Shown here piece after piece: positions 30,000-35,587 of a stretch of DNA of 35,587 nt. A model generated the notes under the pieces. It was not told the origin of the DNA and made no database searches. It saw only the letters and a program-made list of their open reading frames with translations. The position numbers and the translations under genes are program-made. The DNA comes from Actinomycetes bacterium. Lineage in GTDB: Bacteria > Actinomycetota > Acidimicrobiia > Acidimicrobiales > Palsa-688. How positions within the stretch are numbered: position 1 is the first letter of the stretch; each line of letters opens with the position of its first letter. The stretch spans positions 1 through 35,587 of the forward strand of contig JAKBAM010000005.1 in the NCBI GenBank assembly GCA_021809105.1, written 5' to 3'.

Positions 30000-31400
30000 A
30001 TGAGCTCCCGTCCCGCCACCCTCGGCCAGCTGCGCGACTCCGGGTGGACCTCGGTCCCGGTCAAGGAAGAGGTGCGCCGCAACGCCGCAAGCCGGATCGC
30101 GGCCGGCCAACCGGTCGTCGCGGGCGTGCTCGGCTACGAGGAGACAGTGTTGCCCCAGCTCGAGCACGCCCTGCTCGCCGGGCACGACATCATCTTCCTC
30201 GGCGAGCGGGGCCAGGCGAAGACCCGGATGATCCGCGGCCTCACCGGCCTCCTCGACGAGTGGCTGCCGATCGTTGCCGGCTCCGAGATCCTCGACGATC
30301 CTTACAGCCCGGTATCTCGCCACGCCCGCGACCTCATCTCCGACAAGGGCGACGACACCCCGATCGACTGGGTGCATCGCGGGGACCGTTTCGGCGAGAA
30401 GCTGGCCACGCCGGACACGTCGATCGCCGACCTGATCGGCGAGGTCGACCCGATCAAGGTGGCAGAGGGCAGGTATCTCTCCGACGAGCTCACCATGCAC
30501 TACGGCTTGGTTCCCCGCACCAACCGGGGGATCTTCGCGATCAACGAGCTGCCCGACCTCGCCGAGCGGATCCAGGTCGGCTTGCTAAACGTTCTCGAGG
30601 AGCGAGACGTGCAGGTGCGTGGCTACAAGCTCCGCCTGCCCCTGGATGTGATGCTGGTGGCGTCGGCCAACCCAGAGGACTACACGAACCGGGGCCGCAT
30701 CATCACGCCCCTCAAGGATCGCTTCGGGGCGCAGATCCGCACCCACTACCCCCTGGACGTCGAGACCGAGATCGCCGTCATCGAACAGGAGGCGGTCCCT
30801 CTGGGCAATGTCGGGGTGCGCATCGATGTCCCCTCCTACATGACCGAGATCGTCGCCACCCTGTCGCACTTGGCGCGCCAGAGCTCGCAGATCAACCAAC
30901 GTTCCGGGGTGTCGGTGCGGCTGAGCGTCGCCAACTACGAGACACTGACGGCCTCCGCCGCCCGCCGGGCCCTCCGTCTCGGCGAGTCGGAGGCCTCGCC
31001 ACGGATCTCGGACCTGGAGTCCCTGGCCGCATCGACCGCCGGCAAGGTGGAGATCGAGACCATCGACGAGGGCCGCGACGGTCAGGTCGTCGAGCGTCTG
31101 ATCAAGGGTGCAGTCCTGGCTGTGTTCAAAGAGCGGGTGCCGATGGAGCGCCTGCGGGATGCGGTTGCCGCCTTCGACGAGGGCGTCGTGATCCACACCG
31201 GAGAGGACGTGGCGTCGGGGCGCTTCGTCGAGGCCTTGGTCGCGGTGCCCAGCCTGCGCCAGGCCGTGTCCGATCTGGCGGGAAGCGAGTCGCCGGCCGC
31301 GATCGCCAGTGCGGCAGAGCTGGTCCTCGAAGGTCTGCACCTCTCCAAGCGGCTCAACAAGGACTCGGCCGGACCCCGAGCCACCTATCGCGCTCGGTAG
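30000..31400 (+). CDS. MoxR/magnesium-chelatase-type AAA+ ATPase
   Basis: A 466-residue AAA+ ATPase related to the ChlI/BchI subunit and MoxR chaperones (Rv0958-like). These work with VWA proteins to mature or insert cofactors into target complexes. Walker A is GERGQAKT (68-75), the Walker B/Glu region is GIFAINELPDL (177-187), and the sensor and arginine-finger area includes VMLVASANPEDYTNRGR and LKDRFGAQIRTHYPLD. ATG 30000 gives a start comparable to homologues; an upstream in-frame GTG at 29907 would add 31 poorly conserved residues. The VWA gene follows after 51 bases, so the pair probably forms one operon. A weak -10-like TATACG lies at 29934-29939. Confidence 0.92.
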   Translation: MSSRPATLGQLRDSGWTSVPVKEEVRRNAASRIAAGQPVVAGVLGYEETVLPQLEHALLAGHDIIFLGERGQAKTRMIRGLTGLLDEWLPIVAGSEILDDPYSPVSRHARDLISDKGDDTPIDWVHRGDRFGEKLATPDTSIADLIGEVDPIKVAEGRYLSDELTMHYGLVPRTNRGIFAINELPDLAERIQVGLLNVLEERDVQVRGYKLRLPLDVMLVASANPEDYTNRGRIITPLKDRFGAQIRTHYPLDVETEIAVIEQEAVPLGNVGVRIDVPSYMTEIVATLSHLARQSSQINQRSGVSVRLSVANYETLTASAARRALRLGESEASPRISDLESLAASTAGKVEIETIDEGRDGQVVERLIKGAVLAVFKERVPMERLRDAVAAFDEGVVIHTGEDVASGRFVEALVAVPSLRQAVSDLAGSESPAAIASAAELVLEGLHLSKRLNKDSAGPRATYRAR

Positions 31401-31451
31401 GAGAGACTCGCCGCGCGCAGGTTCGGGACCGGTCGGGCGTAGCGTGAGGGG

Positions 31452-33470
31452 ATGGCCCGTTTCTCCTATTCACGCTGGGACGGCACCCAGGTCGGCTTCG
31501 AGTTCGGCGCCGAGGACGTCTTCGAAGAGCTGACCGACGAGCTGCTGCAGCATGGTGATGTCAACCAGGCACTGCGCCGGCTGCTGCAGCGGGGATTCAC
31601 CGACCGTAACGGCGAGCACATCGCCGGTATGCGGGAGCTATTGGAGCGGCTGCGCCAACGACGCCAGGAGCTGCTCGACAACCACGACCTCGGGGGCGCC
31701 TACGAGGACATCGCTCGTCGTCTGCGAGACGTGGTGGACGAGGAGCGGGCCGGCATCGACCGCCTGGAGGCCTCGGCGCGCGAGTCGGGGGACCAACGCC
31801 GGCAGGATGTGGCGTCGGAAGCGGCGACGGAGCGGCGCATGCACCTCGACCTGTTGCCACCCGATCTCGCTGGGCAAGTCCAATCGCTGCAGAGCTACGA
31901 CTGGAGCGACGCGCGGGCCCAGCAGCACTTCGACGAGCTGATGGACGAGCTCCGCAAGGAGATGCTGCAGAGCCAGTTCAACCGGATGTCGGAGGCCATG
32001 GCGGATATGTCCCCCGAGGCGCTGCAGCGCAGCAAGGACATGTTCAACGCCCTCAACGCCATGCTCGAGGCCAAGCAGGCAGGGCGCGACACCGACCGGA
32101 TGTTCTCCGACTTCATGGAGGATTACGGGGATATGTTCCCAGGAAACCCGTCGTCGTTGGACGAGCTCCTGGAGCAGATCGCCGCCCAGATGGCCGCCAT
32201 GTCGCAGATGCTGGCATCCATGTCACCCGAGCAGCGGGCTCAGCTGCAGGCGCTGTCCGACGCGCTCCTGGAGGACATGGACCTGCGCTGGCAGGTCGAC
32301 CGTCTGGGCGCCAACCTGCGCAACGCCTTCCCCCAGATGGGCTGGGACCAAGGCCGCGGGTTCTCCGGTGACAACCCCCTCGGCCTCTCGGAGGCGGCGT
32401 CTTTGATGAACGAGCTGGGAGACCTCGACTCGCTCGAGCACCTGCTGTCGCAAGCCGCCAACCCGGGCGCACTGGCCGATGTGGACATCGAGAGGGCCCA
32501 GCAGCTGCTCGGTCCGGATGCTGCCCGTTCCCTCGAGCAGCTGGCTCGGATGACCAAGCAGCTGTCGGAGGCCGGGCTCATCGATCAGAAGGAGGGGCGC
32601 CTCGAGCTGACGCCCCGGGGGTTGCGCCAGATCGGCCGCAATGCTCTGGCGGACCTCTTCTCACGGTTGGTCAAGGATCGGATGGGCCGCCACACCGTCG
32701 ATCGGGTCGGCGTCGGTCACGAGCGGACCTACGAGACGAAGGCCTACGAATGGGGGGACCCGTTCAACCTCTCGATCGAGCGGACGGTGCGCAACGCCGT
32801 TGGGCGGGCCGGCTCCGGGACGCCCGTCAGGCTGTCGCCCGATGACTTCGAGGTGGAGCGCACCGAGACCCTGACCCGGACGTCGACGGTCCTGATGGTG
32901 GACCTTTCCCTGTCGATGCCGATGCGCGACAACTTCCTCGCCGCCAAGAAGACGGCAATGGCGCTGCACTCTCTGATCACCACCCAGTACCCACGCGATT
33001 ACCTCGGCCTCATCGGCTTCGGGGAGCTTGCTCGTGAGTTGCGGCCCCAAGACCTGCCCGAGGTCTCGTGGGACTACACGTACGGCACGAACATGCAACA
33101 TGCACTGGTCCTCGCCCGGCGACTGCTGGGTCACCAGGGGGGCACCAAGCAGATCATCATGATCACCGACGGCGAGCCGACCGCCCACCTGCTGGCTGAC
33201 GGCTCCCCGTTCTTCTCGTATCCCCCGGCACCCGAGACGGTGCAGCTGACGTTGGAGGAGGTGGTGCGCTGCACCAAGGAGCGCATCACGATCAACACCT
33301 TCATGCTCGACGCGACCGGCTATCTGCGGGCCTTCGTGGAGAAGATGACCCAGCTCAACCGGGGACGCGCGTTCTTCACGACTCCCGAGACGCTCGGCGA
33401 CTACGTGCTGGTCGACTTCTTGGACCAGAAGCGCTCACAACGGGGCGGGGGCCGGCGGCGCAGCGCCTGA
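31452..33470 (+). CDS. VWA-domain protein, partner of the MoxR-type ATPase
   Basis: A 672-residue cytoplasmic protein. The N-terminal two-thirds is rich in coiled-coil helices (for example LERLRQRRQELLDNHDLGG and repeated Met-Ser-Gln-Met helices). The C-terminal von Willebrand A domain starts near residue 478 with the metal-binding MIDAS motif VDLSLSM (Asp484-Ser488), and continues with LGLIGFGEL, YGTNMQHAL and IIMITDGEPTAHL. This is the Rv0959-type partner of a MoxR/ChlI ATPase; such pairs act as metal-chelatase-like or chaperone machines. The C-terminus ends in a Gly/Arg-rich tail. The specific client is unknown. Confidence 0.9.
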   Translation: MARFSYSRWDGTQVGFEFGAEDVFEELTDELLQHGDVNQALRRLLQRGFTDRNGEHIAGMRELLERLRQRRQELLDNHDLGGAYEDIARRLRDVVDEERAGIDRLEASARESGDQRRQDVASEAATERRMHLDLLPPDLAGQVQSLQSYDWSDARAQQHFDELMDELRKEMLQSQFNRMSEAMADMSPEALQRSKDMFNALNAMLEAKQAGRDTDRMFSDFMEDYGDMFPGNPSSLDELLEQIAAQMAAMSQMLASMSPEQRAQLQALSDALLEDMDLRWQVDRLGANLRNAFPQMGWDQGRGFSGDNPLGLSEAASLMNELGDLDSLEHLLSQAANPGALADVDIERAQQLLGPDAARSLEQLARMTKQLSEAGLIDQKEGRLELTPRGLRQIGRNALADLFSRLVKDRMGRHTVDRVGVGHERTYETKAYEWGDPFNLSIERTVRNAVGRAGSGTPVRLSPDDFEVERTETLTRTSTVLMVDLSLSMPMRDNFLAAKKTAMALHSLITTQYPRDYLGLIGFGELARELRPQDLPEVSWDYTYGTNMQHALVLARRLLGHQGGTKQIIMITDGEPTAHLLADGSPFFSYPPAPETVQLTLEEVVRCTKERITINTFMLDATGYLRAFVEKMTQLNRGRAFFTTPETLGDYVLVDFLDQKRSQRGGGRRRSA

Positions 33471-33514
33471 ACTCGCCGGCCGGGCTTGGGGGTGCGGGGG
33501 GAAACCCTGCAAAG

Positions 33515-34264
33515 ATGCCCCGCATGCATGTGATCGTGGTCGGGTGTGGGCGCGTTGGGTCGGAGTTGGCCGACCGCCTCGTGCGCGACGGGCACTCGAC
33601 CGTGATCATCGACAAGCGGACCGAGTCGTTTCGCCGGCTTCCGGAAGCTTGGGCCGGTCGGTCGATCGCGGGCACGGGCATCGACCGCGACGTCCTGGTG
33701 GACGCCGGCGTGCACCAGGCCGGGGCCCTCGCTGCGGTGACCAGCGGCGACAACACCAACATTTTGGTGGCCCGCATTGCGCGAGAGAACTTCGAGGTGC
33801 CCCGGGTCGTGGCTCGTATCTACGATCCCCGGCGGGCCGTCATCTACCAACGACTCGGGATTCCCACCGTGGCCACCGTCAGCTGGACCGTGGACCAAGT
33901 CACCCGGCGGCTGCTGCCGGAAGAGATGGCCAGCGCTTGGACCGATCCCAGCGGGGAGGTCAGCTTGGTCGAGCGGGTGCTCCCCGACCAGTACGCCGGC
34001 CGCCGCCTGGAGGAGTTGGGTGCGGGTGAGGACTTCCGGCCCGTGCTGGTGACCAGGGCCGGAGAGGCGCGAGTGGCCACCTCAGCCAGCCTCGGCCAGG
34101 AAGGCGATGTGGTTCTCTTCGCCGTAGCATCAAAGGCGTTCGCAGCCTTCGAGCAGCGGTTGGGCGCCGCGGCGTCGGGCCCAGCGGTCGGCGGACCCAC
34201 GGGAGGGGCGCCCGGCGACGAAGGGGAGCTGCCCGTTGCCGGCACCCGGGAGGGAAGATCGTGA
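33515..34264 (+). CDS. TrkA-family potassium uptake regulator (RCK domain protein)
   Basis: A 249-residue protein with a TrkA-N Rossmann domain (HVIVVGCGRVGSELADRLV at the start, then IIDKRTESF, GTGIDRDVL and TSGDNTNILVARIA) and a TrkA-C domain (about 155-225, with VLPDQYAGRRLEELGAG). Such RCK proteins bind NAD(H) or nucleotides and gate a membrane K+ transporter. Actinobacteria usually have two in tandem (CeoB and CeoC in Mycobacterium). The Gly/Pro-rich tail is not conserved. ATG 33515 is used; ATG 33524 is possible. The stop overlaps the next gene as GTGA, which suggests equimolar production. No membrane K+ transporter gene is visible here. Confidence 0.9.
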   Translation: MPRMHVIVVGCGRVGSELADRLVRDGHSTVIIDKRTESFRRLPEAWAGRSIAGTGIDRDVLVDAGVHQAGALAAVTSGDNTNILVARIARENFEVPRVVARIYDPRRAVIYQRLGIPTVATVSWTVDQVTRRLLPEEMASAWTDPSGEVSLVERVLPDQYAGRRLEELGAGEDFRPVLVTRAGEARVATSASLGQEGDVVLFAVASKAFAAFEQRLGAAASGPAVGGPTGGAPGDEGELPVAGTREGRS

Positions 34265-34959
34265 AAGTCGCCATCGCCGGTGCCGGCAACGTCGGCACCT
34301 CCATCGCCAACGACCTCTGCGAGAGCGGTCACGAGGTCTTGGTCATCGAGTCCGACCAGGTGGTGGTCGACCGCCTTGGCGTAGCGCTCAGCTGCCTGGT
34401 ATTGCTCGGGGACGCCTGCGAGGTGTCTACGTTGCACCGAGCCGGGCTGGCCGACGTCGACGTCGTCGTGGCCGCCACCGGGGACGACGAGGACAACCTC
34501 GTGGTATCCCTCCTCGCCAAGCAGGAGTTCGCCGTTCCCCGAGTCATCGCCCGGGTCAACCATCCGAAGAACCGATGGCTGTTCAACGAGACGTGGGGTG
34601 TCGACGTGTCGGTTTCGACACCGCACCTCATGACGGCGCTGGTCGAGGAGGCCGTCTCGGTCGGTACGCTCGTTCGACTGATGCAGTTCGCCGAGGGGAA
34701 CGCCCGACTGGTCGAGGTGACCCTCGCCGCCGGCTCGCCTGCCGCCGGCCGATCGATCGCCGAGCTCGGCGTACCCCGAGACGCCTCGATCGTCGCCATC
34801 GTCCGGGAGCGGCGGGTCGTCGTCCCCCGCGGGGACGTCATCGTCGAGACTGGCGACGAGGTCATCGCCCTGGTCAACGAGGATTCCGAGGACGCGGTCC
34901 GGGCCATCCTCGTCGGCCAGCCGCATGGTGAGGGCGGCGCCCCCCCTCCTGGCGGCTAG
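34261..34959 (+). CDS. Second TrkA-family potassium uptake regulator
   Basis: A 232-residue paralogue of the preceding gene. KVAIAGAGNVGTSIANDL is the glycine-rich dinucleotide loop and VLVIESD carries the acidic residue that binds the adenosine ribose. GDACEVSTLHRAGL and TGDDEDNLVVSLLAK follow the TrkA-N pattern, and the TrkA-C domain (about 145-220) contains SIAELGVPRDASIVAIVR and TGDEVIALV. It starts at GTG 34261 within a 4-base overlap, so it is translationally coupled to its partner; the two probably form a hetero-ring on a K+ channel. The C-terminus is a short Gly/Pro-rich extension. Confidence 0.9.
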   Translation: MKVAIAGAGNVGTSIANDLCESGHEVLVIESDQVVVDRLGVALSCLVLLGDACEVSTLHRAGLADVDVVVAATGDDEDNLVVSLLAKQEFAVPRVIARVNHPKNRWLFNETWGVDVSVSTPHLMTALVEEAVSVGTLVRLMQFAEGNARLVEVTLAAGSPAAGRSIAELGVPRDASIVAIVRERRVVVPRGDVIVETGDEVIALVNEDSEDAVRAILVGQPHGEGGAPPPGG

Positions 34960-35083
34960 AGCGGCGCCAGCGGCAGCCGTCTAGCTCAGCCGGCGGCTCA
35001 TGTGGACCAACCGGAGCGAGCCTGCGCCCGCTGCGCCCCGCTCACGCGCTAGCAGGTCCCAGAGGAAATTTCGCGGATTCGCC

Positions 35084-35111
35084 TTGCGCCGGGGTGCCCC
35101 GCGGGTACAAG
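35084..35111 (+). promoter_or_regulatory. Candidate promoter of the WhiB gene
   Basis: TTGCGC (35084-35089) and TACAAG (35106-35111) are spaced 16 bases apart, a fair match to a housekeeping promoter. They lie 68 bases upstream of the WhiB start. The 219-base interval 34960-35178 contains no gene I can support. Confidence 0.4.
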
Positions 35112-35114
35112 ATC

Positions 35115-35137
35115 ACATCAGTGTAGTTACATCGGTG
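35115..35137 (+). promoter_or_regulatory. 9-base direct repeat in the WhiB leader
   Basis: ACATCAGTG (35115-35123) and ACATCGGTG (35129-35137) differ by one base and start 14 bases apart, in the most AT-rich part of this intergenic region. Their position just downstream of the candidate -10 suits a regulator-binding site, possibly autoregulatory. Function is inferred only from placement. Confidence 0.35.
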
Positions 35138-35178
35138 CGTACGAGACTCGGACGACTCAAGAGTGAGGGGAGTCACCG

Positions 35179-35466
35179 GTGAGCCAACTGATCGACTTGT
35201 TTCTGCAGCCGAAAGAGCAGCTGTGGCAAAGGCAAGCCAACTGTATGGGTGTGGATCCCGACCTGTTCTTCCCCGAGCGAGGCGCATCCACCCGTGAGGC
35301 CAAGGAGGTTTGCCGAGGCTGCGTTGTGCAGGAGGACTGTCTCGAGTACGCCTTGGCCAACAGCGAGAAGTTCGGAATCTGGGGGGGCCTGAGCGAGCGG
35401 GAGCGGCGCCGCATCCGCCGCCGCCGGGCATCGGAGCGTCGAGCGGCGGGAGACGCTGCCTCGTGA
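35179..35466 (+). CDS. WhiB-family [4Fe-4S] transcriptional regulator, WhiB2/WhmD-like
   Basis: A 95-residue iron-sulfur regulator specific to actinobacteria. Four cysteines (22, 45, 48, 54) follow the WhiB pattern C-x22-C-x2-C-x5-C and ligate the cluster. GIWGGLSERERRR is the family's G(I/V)WGG turn followed by the basic DNA-contact region. DLFFPERGASTREAKEVC and CLEYALANSEKFGIWGG most resemble WhiB2/WhmD, which act with the housekeeping sigma factor in septation and sporulation control. GTG 35179 is supported by GAGGGGA about eight bases upstream. The basic C-terminal tail is typical. Confidence 0.93.
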   Translation: MSQLIDLFLQPKEQLWQRQANCMGVDPDLFFPERGASTREAKEVCRGCVVQEDCLEYALANSEKFGIWGGLSERERRRIRRRRASERRAAGDAAS

Positions 35467-35514
35467 GCGTCCTCGCGAGGCTGGCTATGTCCGGACCGGC
35501 TGTCGCATCCGTTC

Positions 35515-35554
35515 GGGCTGCGCTCGCCCGATGACCCGCAGGCTGGCGCAGCCC
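35515..35554 (+). terminator. Hairpin downstream of the WhiB gene
   Basis: GGGCTGCGC (35515-35523) and GCGCAGCCC (35546-35554) pair perfectly over 9 bases with a 22-base loop, about 50 bases after the WhiB stop. There is no T-run. It is a plausible GC-rich terminator. Confidence 0.45.
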
Positions 35555-35556
35555 CG

Positions 35557-35587
35557 AGCAGTCCGCCAGTCGCAAGCAGTCCGCCAG
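35557..35587. repeat. 13-base direct repeat at the window's right edge
   Basis: AGCAGTCCGCCAG occurs at 35557-35569 and again at 35575-35587, an 18-base period. The second copy ends exactly at the window edge, so more copies may follow. Confidence 0.7.

Noticed and set aside
35000..35060. Sequence with TAGCTCAGCCGG, resembling a tRNA D-arm
   Set aside because: No T-loop (GTTCGA-type) sequence, no anticodon stem and no acceptor-stem complement follow at the right distances.
35463..35534. 23-codon frame starting with a GTGA overlap at the WhiB stop
   Set aside because: It is short, lacks any recognisable sequence, and runs into the hairpin at 35515. The overlap alone is weak evidence in GC-rich DNA.

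Overview
The window is GC-rich DNA from an actinobacterium. A WhiB-family [Fe-S] regulator, a DUF2510 protein, a Rv0958/Rv0959-like MoxR-VWA pair and a CeoB/CeoC-like TrkA pair all fit that phylum. Genes are packed with many 4-base stop/start overlaps and frequent GTG starts. The mix of genes suggests the Acidimicrobiia or a related deep branch, but that is inference; no rRNA or other phylogenetic marker is present.

Left flank (1-3488): one-carbon and central metabolism. The 3' end of a probable folD is followed by metF, a nitronate monooxygenase-like flavoprotein and an NADP-type isocitrate dehydrogenase (icd). The matching central-metabolism gene on the other side is malate dehydrogenase (mdh, 22070-23065).

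Between icd and mdh (3619-21961) lies the main feature: fifteen same-strand genes, nearly all joined by 4-base overlaps, that look like one biosynthetic operon of about 18.3 kb. It encodes a LeuA-like synthase with a diverged C-terminal regulatory domain, a Gfo/Idh/MocA oxidoreductase, two xylose-isomerase-like TIM-barrel proteins, a sulfotransferase, a VOC protein, an MFS exporter, a carrier-epimerase NRPS protein, a carrier-condensation-adenylation-carrier NRPS protein, a thioesterase with Cys in place of Ser, a fusion of an ABC-like P-loop domain to an Ldh2 dehydrogenase, a polysaccharide deacetylase, a family 2 glycosyltransferase, a UDP-sugar 6-dehydrogenase and a stand-alone adenylation enzyme. 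The likely product is a small peptide carrying a uronic-acid-type or amino sugar, possibly sulfated. I do not recognise the gene set as a described pathway.

Middle right (23077-26128): a strong hairpin follows mdh, then small minus-strand genes (a 72-aa helical protein, a DUF2510 membrane protein, an SCP2-like protein, a repeat-rich hypothetical). This stretch has many short tandem repeats (9-, 15-, 6- and 47-base units) and a pair of mutually exclusive hairpins.

Right flank (26129-35587): a minus-strand GH2 glycosidase and a sigma-factor-like protein with a membrane anchor and a long Ser/Thr/Pro-rich tail. Divergently transcribed are a MoxR AAA+ ATPase and its VWA partner, two TrkA-type K+ channel regulators, and a WhiB2/WhmD-like regulator with its upstream promoter region.
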